Shown here: positions 48,905-61,506 of the stretch, piece by piece
How the letters are laid out: each line of letters starts with the position of its first letter
Position numbering within the stretch: the first letter of the stretch is position 1
From: Warburgia ugandensis
Taxonomy: Eukaryota > Streptophyta > Magnoliopsida > Canellales > Canellaceae
Reading direction: 5' to 3'
Assembly: GCA_035236585.1 (NCBI GenBank)
Contig: CP141127.1
Span: 63,221,495-63,285,494 of the forward strand
DNA length: 64,000 nt
The notes under the pieces: model-generated
What the model saw: the letters and a program-made list of their open reading frames with translations, nothing else
What the model was told of the DNA's origin: nothing
Database searches by the model: none
Made by a program: the position numbers and the translations under genes

Positions 48905-51405
48905 ACCTATCAAATACTTCCAAACTTGCATTTTGCTAACCCTTGAGCAAAATACTAAAATAAGTCATCTAAAAAAATGTAAAACTTCTTAACCACTTTC
49001 AAAGGTGCTGTCATCTACATTTTGTATATGCAGAAAGTCTTTAAACCCGTAAGTTACCCCTAGTGGATGAGTTATAGTCTCGCACAGATTTTTAGGAATG
49101 ATACTGTAAACATTTTAAAACTTTATGAAAGTCCTTTATTCATCTAAGAAAATTTTCTCCTATTCAGCTTTTATTAGATATACAACTTTAACATACTAAT
49201 AAAGATAAATAAAAATATTTAAAATAATATCCCTACACTAAAGATATCCCAATATTTCATTAAACTTCAGAATGTGAGTGTGTGCTATAACTAATACATA
49301 TAATTATCCATTTCCAAGTCAAATATAACCCACATTACCATCCAAAAGTATGTTTTGACTTTAATTCTCACATGATATTCTTGAAACTCAAAAGAAAGTC
49401 ACTCAAAAAGGTGTAAATCTCTGACTAATATGTCAATAGAATATTGTTCATCAAATTAAAAAATCTCATACATTTCATATAGAATAGCAGTAACTTAGAT
49501 AGAATGTTAATGGTCTAATAAAAGGACATCAACTACTAGGAATATTACACTCTACTAGTTTTTCTATTTGTTCATAACCATATCTAAGCCATACTACTCC
49601 TGAGATCAAGTAAGGACTTTTATTAGGATGAAACATAGGCTTAGGTAATGGTTATAAAAAGAACGGGTATGAGAATAGACAAAGATTGTTTTGAAAAATA
49701 AGCAAAGGACTTCTAAGATGTATTCACAACTTTCCTTCCATTTTTACCCATAAGAGTGAACATTTTCTTTTGTTGGTTATCTTTTTCTTGACTTTTTCCT
49801 CATTTTTTCACTTTTGACATATAGCCTTTCTTTGAATGTTTTTCTTTGCAATCCTTTTTGATGTTTATATCTTGAATTTATATTGTCCACACTCTTTCTC
49901 AAGATAATCTTCAACCATCTCCACATATTTCTAAAACAAACTGGGTAATGGATATATTGTAGGTTTAAATGTGGGTAATGATTGTTTGTTAGTAGAGAAA
50001 ATGCTTAATATTTTAAAGGCTTCGAGGACTAAACTATAAAAAAATAACATAATGAAAGCTATATGCTTTGGGTTTACTAAGGACGGCCTCTATTATTTCC
50101 TAGGTTTTATGATTTAAAGATGACCATAAGCTTAAGAGATATATGGTATTGACTATTGGATGTTTTCTCAATAGTTGACCAAAGCAAGAATAACGAGATC
50201 GACTAGAAATTATGTTCCCTAAAGAAAATATTGAGTTTAGATATAACTTAAAAAAAAAATGGTTCTAAAGCTCACTTGGCTTATAAGTCTCCACTAATCT
50301 TCTTCAAGATCTCTAAGCTATATTTACTCTTCAACTTAAACTATATATAAAGCTATTTGTGCACCGAACATTTTAAGTTTAGTTTTTCATGGAAAACTTT
50401 AGAAAAAAAGATAAAATGATGGACTAATTGTATACAAATCTATTAATAAGCTAAAGTTTAAATGATAGACTAAATATTTGAAAATTTCAAATTCTCATCC
50501 TAGTAAAGGAACTTATTAATAAAATTCTTTCTTTTTTTTCAAAAATTTTATTAAAATGACTCTAAAAACCTAAATGAATATAACAAAATTTTGAAATACA
50601 CCACCCCAAACTTAATTAATCATTGTTCTCAATTTTTAGAATTACATATCAGGGACAAGAAGATAGTACTTGCACTTTGAAATAGTGCATTGATCTGTTG
50701 ATGTGGCATGTTGAATGCAATGTTAATATATAATGAATGCTAATGCAAATGCAAAACTAATATGATCTTAAAACTAAACTAACTAACCAATGTACTCTAC
50801 CCTAATTCTAAACCTAACTAGCTAATCTAATATATCCTAATCCTAACCTTAGCAATTAAATAAAGGAGTTTCTCACTTCATTTAAGAATTTTACAATTGT
50901 TAGTATACATCCCCCACCCAATAATCTGAGGCAATGGTAATATAATGACATGTAGACAACCATAAATCTAAACTTCTATAGAACAACTCGAGGTCAATTA
51001 TCCAAGTTTTACCAAAGTTAGAATAGGACAAGCCAACATCAACGTGTTTGAAATATTCCACCTCCCTTACATTTACTTGGATATCAAGGTTAAGTGGGCT
51101 GTGCATCTTCCATAGGGAATGTTCATGTTCCTCTAAATGCAAAGAAATGGTGGGGCTCAAACCCTTAGTAACTACTAATATACACCCTAGAGGTGGTTGA
51201 TGTTGGGCTAAAGCATCAATGGACTCTCTTTCCCTATTCTGTAGTGACAAGTAAGGTTTCAGATGAATCTAAACTGTCACATGGTGAACTAACTAGTAAA
51301 GGTTGTAGGTCCAAATTAGGTGTTTCTTCATTATATGGCTCAAATTGAATCTCAGGAACTGTATGGGTTCCTACTCAAGTTTGCCATTAAGAAGTGTCCA
51401 TCAAT
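48905..51405 (-). mobile_element. Tat-like internal tail, interrupted by a CACTA element
   Basis: It carries the same landmarks as 27403-29900: ttgcattttgctaaccc (48928), gtaagttacccctagtgga (49051), caccaccccaaacttaat (50600), and the word ccattaagaagtgtccatca (51384) equivalent to ccattgagaagtgtccatca at 29890. It stops abruptly at 51405, where CACTA begins. The 116-codon minus frame at 50900-51250 falls where the LARD-like element has its decayed ORF; it has no recognised domain. Confidence 0.7.
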
Positions 51406-51570
51406 CACTACTACACAAGAGGCTTTTAAAGTCGGTAAAAACTACTAATAGAAGTCACTTAAAAAATGACTTCTATCAAGTCGACTTTAAAAGTCTATGA
51501 ATTTTGAAGTCATTTAGCCCTAAAAATTCCTAAATGACTTTAAAATTCAATCACTTTTGAAGTCATTTAC
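51406..51570 (+). repeat. CACTA terminal and subterminal repeats
   Basis: The CACTA tip is followed by short repeats in inverted orientations (aagtcattta at 51510 and 51562, taaatgactt at 51533, gaagtcac at 51463). In En/Spm-type elements such arrays bind the element's own regulatory protein. Confidence 0.7.
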
Positions 51571-51968
51571 ACCTAAATACATATGACACCTCCCATATAT
51601 ATTCAATATCACTACCAACTGTTACATTCAATATAACACATTTCTTACACTCTTTATACACATGAAAAACAAACATACATTCACTTCCATATTGAGTATA
51701 AATAATTCAAATTCATCATTATCCATCCACATATATCTTGAAAATACTCCTTAAAGGAAGCCACAAAACATGCATTCATTACAACATCCACATTCACATT
51801 CACATCCACAATTGGGTACAAAACATCCAAATTCATCATTATCCATAATCCACATCTATCTTGAAAATACTTCATCAAAGTAACCACAACACAGGCAATC
51901 ACTACGAGTTCCAAATTCACTTTAACCATACTCATTTACTCCCACATTCTCCACTCATTCATCGCTTA

Positions 51969-52010
51969 ATATATATATATATATTTATATATATATATAT
52001 ATATATATAT
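51969..52010 (+). repeat. (AT)n microsatellite
   Basis: About 42 bp of AT repeats with one TTT interruption. A shorter (TA)9 lies at 52378-52395. Confidence 0.95.
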
Positions 52011-52499
52011 CAAAGAAAATAGTGAAAAATAAAAGAACACATACAAGTGAATGAAAAAAACAAACATATATAAGTACCCGATGTAGGAGACAATGTGAGA
52101 GTACTCAAGTTGATCCCATAAGCAAACTTATAGTATGTCCTCTACCATAAGTGGCACTTGAACAACGTCCTCGGTAAGCACTCCCTCCTTGATTCTTATG
52201 GGGTTGACTGCCCTATCTTTATTGATGAGACGGTAGATTAACCTTAAGGATCGAGGCATGTTAGGTGGGACTTCCACATGATCATTGGATGGCTGATGTA
52301 AAAGATATATAAAAAATTTTAGCTAAATAATATTAATCAATGATGAGGATTTAATTTATGATGATAAAAAGACTAACATATATATATATATATAAGTACC
52401 TATTCCATTAGTGCAAAATTAGGTAATGTTGCAATGGCACGCGACCTCGATGGCACATGTTGTTACTGGTTAACCATATAAAGTTAATAAATAATGAAA

Positions 52500-54000
52500 T
52501 AGAGGTCTCTGGCTAAAAATTATTGATGAGTAAGGTAGTATGATAAGATACATACCGTGGTAATGGATGCTCGTTTACATGGTATGCAACTGCCTGCCCA
52601 AAGGTTATAATATTTTTGATTTCTAAAGGTAGTGGTAGGCTGGCATTCACATCCAAAGCCATGGTAATGGATGCTTGCTTAGTATGTGGCAACATACTAA
52701 TTTCATACAAAATGGTTGATTCATGCTCATAGTAGGAACCAGCTGCCACTATGTTTTGATGGGAATTCAGGGCCAATAGGCATTGACCCACTCGCAAATC
52801 AGATATATAATAGAGAAGTTGACATAGAGAATTAATACATAAGGACAATGAAAAGTTTCAGTTGCAAGGGGTGAAGATTGACCTTCTTGAACTTCTTCAT
52901 TTGGATAAATGCAACTAGTGTTCAATGGAGGCATAGTGGCATTGCAAGAATTATGTGCAGGGGATTGAGAAACTATCATTAAACCTCCTTCACACAACTG
53001 TTTAAATATATCCATTTTTATTTTCTCAACAAAATCATTGTAGTCCTCCTGAGCATCAACTGTAGGTAAACCTTTACAAAAGAATTTAGAGGGAACGATA
53101 CCACACTCCATGCCCCTAACTAGACTAGGGTAGTCCTTCTTATTGCTCATAGCCCTATACAAGATATCCTCATTGGTAGTATTGCTGTTTAGACTTCCTG
53201 TACTTGTGCTTTCTTGGGTAAGAATGTTCTGCAAAATTTAATTAGAAAGAAATAATCATGTCATCTAATTAATTGTATGAAATTGTTAGATAGGTGGAAC
53301 CACTTACAATGTGAGAAGCAATATGTGAAGTAGTTTCATCTGTAAACATTTGGCTAGTACGGCCCACAAAATGCATCATATTCCAGAGGATGTAGCGATC
53401 AATGGGTTCCATAGTCTCAATTTCTTTTGCTTTCAAGCAAGCCACTATAGCTAGAGAAAAAAATGTATATAACAATAGTAGCATTAATTTGAAAGGAATA
53501 AATTGTCACAGATTCTTACTTTTCACTCTTCTAAATGAGCTTAGCCCACCCTCGACAGGCGGTGCTTCATATTAGTTTCATGCACCTTTTTTCCTCTTAC
53601 ACTCTTTGCCTGCCCATTTGTACATACATTATTAAGTCCAATAATCGGATGCTAGTTGTAATTGATTAAATGAAACATCATTCCTGCATTTACCTCAAAT
53701 TCATTAGACATGCAGTTCAATACAAATGCATTTCACACGTCTTAGTCAATAACATCGAAGTAAATTACAAGCACTGTGTACAGTCTCGACGGATCATTGA
53801 CATATGGAGTTATGTAATTACGAACAAGATAATTTGTCCATTTTCTCCATTGCTCACCAATTCCTTGCAAAACACGTGTCTTGTTCTGCTCATGCACGTC
53901 AAAGGCAGTCTGCAAAGTACAAAGCAAATTACTATATTTGAAAATAAGGTATGTTATAAATTATATAATACATGTTATTAATGTTTACCTACCTTCACCA
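52500..54000 (-). pseudogene. CACTA second gene (Transposase_24 / Ptta-type), fragmented
   Basis: Read from high to low coordinates: AFDVHEQNKTRVLQGIGEQW and RKWTNYLVRNYI (53742-53927), then EPIDRYILWNMMHFVGRTSQ and MFTDETTSHIASHI (53269-53484), then NKKDYPSLVRGMECGIVPSK (52767-53234). These are the successive blocks of plant Transposase_24 proteins: the WRDWK-type helix, the 'D..W...H...G.F.....A..I' block and the RGxGxG-type block. The blocks are in separate frames and could be exons, but stops between them and loss of several conserved residues suggest decay. Confidence 0.65.
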
Positions 54001-57000
54001 TTTCCCATATTGAATCTTTTGTTGAGGATGGTAGAAGTCTCCAATCATCAATTGTGATAGGAACCATGCTTCTTACTATGGAGTAGAGAAAACTGTTATA
54101 AGAGGCTGCATTCTCACTTATCTCTCCCTTCCTCTACTAGAGTCCAGGACCCTTCCCCCATTTCAAACAGATTGATAGTTAGCTTCTTACATATCCTAGA
54201 ACACAAGCAACTACTACCATTGGTCGATCCTACCTATCCCTTTGTATCTTCTAAAGGATTCAAGTAGGGTTTGTGGCTTTCTTTAACTTCCTTCAACTTT
54301 TCCTTGATAACCTTTTCCATTGTTGTTCACCCTCTACTCTTTCTCTTTTGGGTAGTGCTAATGTTGGCCTCTTGTTCATGCTCTTCATTTTTCCCATATT
54401 CTTCATTTTGATATTGTTCTCATTCCATCATTACTACAAACAAGCACACGTACAATGATATTAGAATAATGACATGAAAAAAGGCTATGTAGTCCATTTA
54501 AAGAAAACAAACCGACATGACATAAGTGTGAAACAAATTGAGAGCAAATTAGATAAAACATGCATGAAAATAAAAACTTTCTAAGTATAGATATTTATAA
54601 AAATTAAACTTTCCTAAAACTAAACCCAAAAACTGAGTAAACTATTTTGATGATGCAACAATGTTAAGCAATGTTAACTTGCATGATTCTAGCCATCACA
54701 TGGCACATGTATATACCCATTCATTTGCACTCATATAAACATAATTTAGCTTTATTAAGCAAATATTAACATTTGACAATCAAGAGATACATTTTAAAGC
54801 ATTCACTAATAAACTTGCATGCATGTCTTATTGCATCTTGTTCATGCCATTTCAAGAAATGCAATATAAGTCATTCTTATCAAATTGATCAAGCATGTAT
54901 TAGGATGACCCATTGATTAGTTTTGAGAGTTTTAAGTAGATTCGCTGATGTTCTAGTCTGCTCTAGGTCAAGTATAACATGCCTTCTATTTGGGTTTATA
55001 TTGCCCTAGGTGTGGTATTGCTTCACTCATTTTCTTTAGCATGTAATGCCTTTAACCTAAGGGTGTAAAGACAAATTTTTATTATATTTTCTTTCTAAGT
55101 TATCTAAATGTTTTCTATAATGTCTTCACATTTCTCGTTTAAAGTTCTTGTCATCACTTGGAGTTATGATCCATTAGTTGATTAAAAGGTTCAATTACAT
55201 ATAAATATTCTCATAACATAACTAAATTTGCTTAGATAACATATGTAAGATTAGTTAAATATTAAAATTATCACTCTAACATATTTTTAGAAAGTTTCCT
55301 TATTTTGTTTCCTTGCTTCTTTATTTATATAGTTGCTTAGTTTCTTAAATTATCTTCTTTCTAATTTAGGGTTTATTTTCTAGTTGCTTAGCTTAGTTGT
55401 TTCTTTCGTAGTTAGTTAGTTCTTCACTTCTTTCCTTTATTTAACTTGATTTAGACTTTTAACTCATGTTTAGTGCTCATTAGGCCTTTGGCCTATTAAT
55501 CACATTCATCGGTAACTCATACCCATCATCACAAACAAAAATTAATAATGAGATTTCTAAAGATAAACTAGAATACATCCATATCACAATTAACATAATA
55601 CGGATGTGTATTACAAAAATAATCATCCATGCCTAATGGATTTAACTTTACATAGAATTAGCCATTAATCCAAAAAAAAAAAACTTAATAGTATACAAGT
55701 CATCAATAATAATGATGAAATCATAGCCATCATGAGAAGTAATTTTCAACAAAGTCACACACTCTCAAATTAAGAATAGGATTTTGTAGAACTTACTTCT
55801 AGGGTGCGTTTCCATGCTTGTGCATTGATTTCCTCTTCTATTTGTAGTCAAGAAGGGCATAAATTCCTCCAATACTTGGGGTTTTGATTCATGCTTATGC
55901 CCTGAGTGAGATAATGGGCTCGAATCAGTGATTTAGTAGGTGTCGTCTTTGGCAATGGGCTTCGGCAGGCAGTGGCCTATCTCCCCCCTCTTTCTCTCCT
56001 TCTTCCCCTTTTTATTCTTCCTCTCTTTTTCCTCCCCTTCTTCTCTCCCTGTCAAGTTTTTTCTCTCCTGGGGTTTAAGCATCGTCGGCGTGGATCGTCA
56101 CTAGCGGCCTAACTCCCCCCTCTTTCTCCTCCTTTCTCTTCCTCTCGTTCTCCCCCTTCTACTTCTTCCTCTTTTTCTCTACTCTTTCTTCTCCCCCTTC
56201 TTCTTTCCCCATTGGGTTTTACCTCTCTTATGTGTTTGGGGACCTTCGCTGTAGAACATCATCAATGGCCTGCCTGCCCCCCTCTTTCTCCTCCTTTCTC
56301 TTCCTCTCCTTCTCCTTCTCCCCCTTCTTCTTCCTCCTCTCCTCCTCTCCACTCTCTTCTCTATCGTTTCTTCTCTTCGGTCCTACTATTAAATTTCCTA
56401 CTATCAGGATTGAGAACAGACCGAGGTCGATTCTTTTTGTTCATTCACTTAAGTGTGAAGGGGTGCCATTATCAAAATGACCCCCTCCTTTAGTTATTCA
56501 ATAATTTCTTTTTTAAAAATTTTAAATTTGTTCATTATATATAATTAATTACTGTAAAAAGAGATGAATGATACTCAAATATTGAATTTCTACAAGTGGG
56601 GCCCACTATGTAAAATTATAAAATTGCGCTTTTCAAGAAAATCAAAACTTATTCATCTGAATACCAATTTTAGTAAACTTATTGTTGTTGAAATTCTTTT
56701 TTTGAGTACAATGCCAATATTAAGGTTTAACATTTGATTTGATGTCTATAAAATTTTCACTTTGTAGAACTCTAATTTCAAATTTATTATTCTCTTTTCA
56801 CTCTGATTTTACACTATTCAAAATTTTTGCAAATTATTATAATAAATATCATTAGCTACTATTGGCCTATTATCCTTTGAACTACTAAAGAATGCAGCAT
56901 TGACAACTAAGCTAACCCACTATTCTGTTGCACTCTTGAGTTATCACGATCTTTTGTATAAAAGTGTTAACCATTGATGGCATATCTAGCCTATTTTATC

Positions 57001-57200
57001 ACTTTTGGTCATGGTCCCATTGCCATCTAGCCCAAGGATTAGAATATACTATTGTCTGTTACTTCTTAGTGATCTTGAATCAGTGTATACGCATATTAAG
57101 TAGGATATATGATTATTGCAAGTAACATTATTATATATACATATATACAGTACGTAACTTATTAATTAAGTGTTAAATTTTTCATTTTACCTTTTGACAT
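54001..57200. other. Interior of the CACTA element, non-coding as far as can be read
   Basis: Between the two transposase genes. 54480-55800 is AT-rich without recognised features. 55971-56400 is a pyrimidine-rich repeat listed separately. 56500-57200 has no recognisable content. It could include an intron or a nested old insertion. Confidence 0.35.
55971..56400 (+). repeat. Pyrimidine-rich imperfect tandem repeat, three units
   Basis: Units start ggcctatctcccccctctttc (55972), ggcctaactcccccctctttc (56106) and ggcctgcctgcccccctctttc (56266). Each runs into CCTT/TTCTCC-rich sequence. Spacing is about 134 and 160 bp. The overlapping open frames (Ser/Pro/Phe/Leu-rich) are compositional. Confidence 0.75.
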
Positions 57201-58810
57201 AGCCAAGTAATGAAAGTATAACTATGCTCATTATCGCTACTTTTGTTTCTTTGTGTAACTTGGATTATGTACTTTAACGACATCCATGTGCTCACTACAC
57301 GCACGCATGCACACACAAATTAGTGGAGTGATCAAAGAAAATATAATCATTAATAATTGATTTTTACCTAAGTGAATTATCAACTTATGAGATGTATGGT
57401 TGGAGCTCATCAACATTTCACAACACATAAAGATGCACCCGGTCCCGTTCTTTATAGTCAATGTTTGATACATGACCACTTGAAGAAGGTTCACCAACCT
57501 TGGGATCATGAAATGCAACCTATTGTTTCTTTCTTAGGATTTTAATTGTATCTACTCTTGATAAGTACTCTGTACAAAACTCCATTGTGTCCTCTTCAAT
57601 ATAACATTCAACTATATACCCCTGTAGCTAGTTATGATTTTGTACATTCCCTTTTAAAATTTTCATATACCTCTTAAACGGGTACATCAATCTCAAGTAG
57701 ACTAGCCCATAGAGTTTAACCTCATTAGTGAGGTGCATTATTAAGTGTACTATGATGTTAAAGAAGGATGGTGGGAAGATTGTCTCAAGCTCACATAAAG
57801 TTGTGACTAAATGTCCTTGAATTTCTTCTAATATTGAAATACCCACCACCTTCTTCACAAAGCATTAAAGATGTTGTAGAATTTTGTAATAGCTCCCCTA
57901 ACTTTGTCCTATTACATTGAAAGTATTGCTATAGGATATCAAGTAAGGTACTGGTCAAGCTTTCACACACATTCTTGTCGATGTACATGACATCAAGCGC
58001 ATGGTGTAGATGTAGTGATTTTTAACATGCGAGCTAAAAGAATATTGATTTCTTCTTCTAACAATTTCTATAATTATTTTCACCTACAAGTTTACGTGAT
58101 TTTTTCTTTCCCCACAAGACATTAATGTTATCAACCTACACCTATACTTGTCATCCTATCAACATCTTTGGAGGTATCCTTGTCTCTACACTACCGTTAA
58201 ATTCTCCCTTCCTAAAATGGTATGGATGGTCTTTGCTCAACCATCTTTTGTAGCAGGGAATGTGATTTTCCTATCATATTTAAGTTGTACAACACATGTT
58301 TGATCACTGCAGATAGGACAAACATTGTGTACCTTCACGGTGCATCAAGACAAATTATTGTATGTAGGGAAGTCGTTTATTATCCACAACAGTATAGCCT
58401 TTAGGGTCAACAACTCTTTCCCATATGCATTGTATGCTTAAACGCCTACATTGCATAATGTCTCAAGATCATCGATCAAGGGAGCTAAGTACACGTCAAT
58501 GTCATTCCTTAGCTACTTTGGACCGAATATTAACATAGTTAACATCATGAACTTCCTCTTCATGCATAGAAAGGGTGAGAGGTTGTAACAAACTAATATG
58601 ACAAGCCAACGACTATACTTGTTGCTCATAGAAGCATGAGGATTAATCCCAAGTGTAGATAATGCAAGTCATAGGTTTCTAAGTTCTTTACCAAAATTAG
58701 GCCACATGAAGTCCACAAGCTTCCATGGTGGGCTATTTGCTGGATGGCAATGCACCAACACTTTGCATGTTGCTTAAGGACATTGTTTGACCACACCTTC
58801 CAAATAGCAT
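57200..58810 (-). pseudogene. CACTA TNP2-type transposase, multiply interrupted
   Basis: The TNP2 transposase excises CACTA elements by cut-and-paste. Several of its conserved blocks are readable in order on the minus strand: ASMSNKYSRWLVILVCYNLS (near 58630-58570), MKRKFMMLTMLIFGPK and NDIDVYLAPLIDDLETL (58570-58460), AILLWIINDFPTYNNLS (near 58370), then ALDVMYIDKNVCESL (about 57990), then TLCELETIFPPSFFNIIVHL and YPFKRYMKILKGNVQNHN in a 76-codon open stretch (57628-57858), then HLYVL near 57440. In-frame stops and frameshifts separate the blocks (for example a stop after LLDIL near 57939), so it is not functional as it stands. Confidence 0.85.
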
Positions 58811-58972
58811 CTGAATGACACTCATAGGTGCATGCAACCCTTCCTTAGGGAAACCCTTTTCTCCTTTCTCCTTTTTTCCCTATAGAACATGTAGCTCAGT
58901 GTGTATGCCACTGATCTCATGAAAGCATGTGGTTCACCAGAGAAAACCCATTCTTCTCCTTCCCCTCTCGTG

Positions 58973-59353
58973 AGAGTTGGTCCTGACCCATTTAAAGATA
59001 GTGATCTACAAGTTAAATTTAGGCGACTTGTGAGAGTTGGTTGCCCATCTAAAGATTTTGATTAATAGGTTAAAATCTAACTCATGAGACTTGGTCCTAG
59101 CCCATCTAAAGACTATGATCTACAGGTTAAAATCAAGTGACTACTAAGAGTTGGTCCTAGCCCATCTAAAGACTATGATTTACAGGTTAAAATTTGACGA
59201 TTTTATGAGAGTTGTTCCTAGCCCATCTAAAGACTATGATCTATAGGTTAAAATTAGGCGACTCATAAGAGTTGGTCCTGGCCCATCTCAAGACTATGAT
59301 CTACAGGTTAAAATCAAGCAACTTGTAAGAGTTGGTCTTGGTCCATCTAAGGA
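58973..59353 (+). repeat. 60-bp minisatellite, six units plus a partial
   Basis: Units of the type agagttggtcctagcccatc, then taaagactatgatctacagg, then ttaaaat and a variable 12-base end start at 58973, 59033, 59087, 59147, 59208, 59268 and 59328. Five of the six spacings are 60-61 bp; one unit is 54 bp through loss of 'tcctag'. The array lies just upstream (on minus) of the TNP2 pseudogene. Confidence 0.9.
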
Positions 59354-59445
59354 GCAGCCAATGAGGGCGAGTGCAATGTCACACTGGTAGCCTTCTAAGT
59401 GCTTAGGATTTTTTTTATGAATTTTGAGTGTTTGTTTTATATAAT

Positions 59446-61494
59446 TGTTGATTATTTTCACACTTGCACAAGCTATTATAGTACAACTTATGCAAGTATG
59501 GGTTGATCGCACAAAGACCTGACTTAAAGAAATTGGAGTCTAAATAAAATTTAATTTGCCATAAATTAAGAGAAATTATAAAATTAAATAAAAATAGACT
59601 AGAAACTCACATCTATTGAATTAATAAAAATTACACATTTTCAAATTCAAAAGACAGATAATAAAACAAAATATCAAGTGAAATCCACATTTCTAGCTTG
59701 ATCGTAGCAAAAATTCTTCAATTTTGGCTACATCCAAGTTGATCAACCTCCATAAATCCATCTCTTAGGCCTCTGATTAAAGATTCAACTATTGGATTAT
59801 GTAGATCTTCCAAAATTTTGATAATCTAAACTAAGGAAAGAATTTGAGATTAAGACAGCTTAGATTGAAATTTTGGATTTATGATTTATGATTGGAATTT
59901 CTAGATTAGCTTGGAATTGTGTTTGGATGAATTTCTTAGAATTGAGTAAATTTCAGAAGAGAAAAAGGTTAACATTGAACTGTTATTATTAATTAAAGCT
60001 AAATCATTGATTCAGTTAGGCTTTAATCAAACATAGATTAGATTAAGTAATTTTAAGATTAACTATGAACAAAATAAAACTTGGATAACACAAAACAAGA
60101 ATACGAATAAGACAAAGTGGTGAAAAAGAAAAAATAGGGGACGTTTTTGGAATTAAGAAAAAGGGCATGGGCAAAAAAAATTTCCATTTTTTCTAGTTTT
60201 GCCCGAGAGCAGAGAAGAATGACTTGAGGAGGAAGATGGTGATAAATAGAATGAGGAAACTTGGGGAAGGAGTGGGATTTTGGAGAAAACCCAAATTGGG
60301 TTTTTCCCAAAAACACACAAAACTTTAAAAAGTTAGAAATTTGAGAAAAAATTTATGGAAAACTAGGAGAAAATTAGGCGAAAAAAACCTTAAAATTTAA
60401 CGGTAAAAATAGAGGATGGAATAGGGAAGACACGAGGAAATGGAAAAGGTGATGGAATCGATCAAAAGTGACTAGAATTAGAGGAGAAAAATGAAAGGAG
60501 CAAGGGAATTACATGTAGAATAGAAGACTGATGCAAAAGTAGGGACAAAATGCAATGGAAACAAGTAGCGATGGTGACTACAATAAGTGGTGATGAAGGA
60601 GAAAGATGCACAGTGGAATAGAAATAAAAATAGTAATTGGAGATGGGAATGGGGAAAAAGCTAGAATCTGGGAGTAGAAACATGTTCTTCTACGATGATT
60701 CTAGTCTTTGAATCCATTGCTACTTTCTATCGTGCATACCCCTGTATGAGTCAGCTAAAAGTGGAGAGGTTTCATGGTTCAAAAGCTCCTTAGGATTTTT
60801 ATACAATGGAGCTTTAATAGCTCCACAAAGAAGAAGCTTTCTTGCCCTCCAATCATGAAGAGAATCGGTCTCCCCTCTCCTACAAATCTGTCTTGGTGCT
60901 CAAAGAAAGATCTGCCCCAAGAGAGAGAAGTCAGAGTCATCTAAGAATGGTCTCCTCTCCTTATAAAGCTTTTCCTTTAGTTTTCTTTTGGATTTCCATT
61001 TTAGTGTTTCAGGCATTGCCTTTTATAGGTTCTTGTTTCCTTTGAAGCTTCTCTTCACCTTCCTCTTTTATGTTTTCCTCTTCTTCTTCTTAGAAAGAAA
61101 ATATCCAAGCTTTCAATCTTTCCTCCATAAGTCTTGCTAAGGATATGTAGGATTTCTTTCTTATTTCCTTAGGCATCTCCATCTTGTATCATGGGACCCA
61201 TGTGGCTTTTTGTTCCTTGATGGTGATCTAGTCCATCGATTCAATACAAGCCATGCAATACTCAATCTGGTTGATTTGCAACATAGAAAATTCAATTAGA
61301 ATCATCTTAATCATGCTTTAATTATCTAATTAGCTCTTAATGATCATATGATCATTAAATTTTACACATCAATGGTTGGATAATTAATTGGAGCTAATAT
61401 TAACATTAAAGCTAAAAATTACAAAATTAAGTGATTGAATGATTTAATTAAATGCTAAATTAGGGCTTTTTTATCCAAAATTAAACACTCAACA
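59446..61494 (-). repeat. 3' LTR of a Tat/Athila-type element
   Basis: 2049 bp. Read on plus it runs from TGTTGATTATTTTCACACTT to ..ttaaacactcaaca. It has the gctattatagtacaactta and gggttgatcgcac terminus block and the same layout as the LARD-like LTRs, but is clearly diverged in the middle. The polypurine tract to its right and the minus-strand integrase beyond show that this is the 3' LTR of an element running off the right edge. Open frames inside are shadows. Confidence 0.88.
61021..61027 (-). promoter_or_regulatory. TATA box of the LTR
   Basis: The minus strand reads CCTATAAAAGGC, at the place equivalent to the TATA boxes of the other LTRs of this type. Confidence 0.5.
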
Positions 61495-61506
61495 CACACC
61501 CCAACA
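61495..61506 (-). other. Polypurine tract
   Basis: The minus strand reads GTTGGGGTGTGTG immediately before the LTR, interrupted by T but equivalent to GTTGGGGGAGGT at 27393. Confidence 0.6.

Larger units (their letters stand above)
51406..59353 (-). mobile_element. CACTA (En/Spm) DNA transposon, one end seen
   Basis: The left terminus CACTACTACACAAGAGGC at 51406 is the typical CACTA tip. It is followed within 150 bp by subterminal repeats in both directions (aagtcattta, taaatgactt, gaagtcac). Two transposase-related genes follow on the minus strand in CACTA order: TNP2-type at 57200-58800 and Transposase_24-type at 52500-54000. Both are decayed. The other terminus (..TAGTG on plus) was not found before the LTR at 59446, so it is lost, mutated or displaced by that insertion; 59353 is a nominal end. 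Confidence 0.8.

Noticed and set aside
58973..59353. CRISPR-like array of regular repeats
   Set aside because: Units are head-to-tail with almost no spacers and lie in a plant transposon, so this is a minisatellite.
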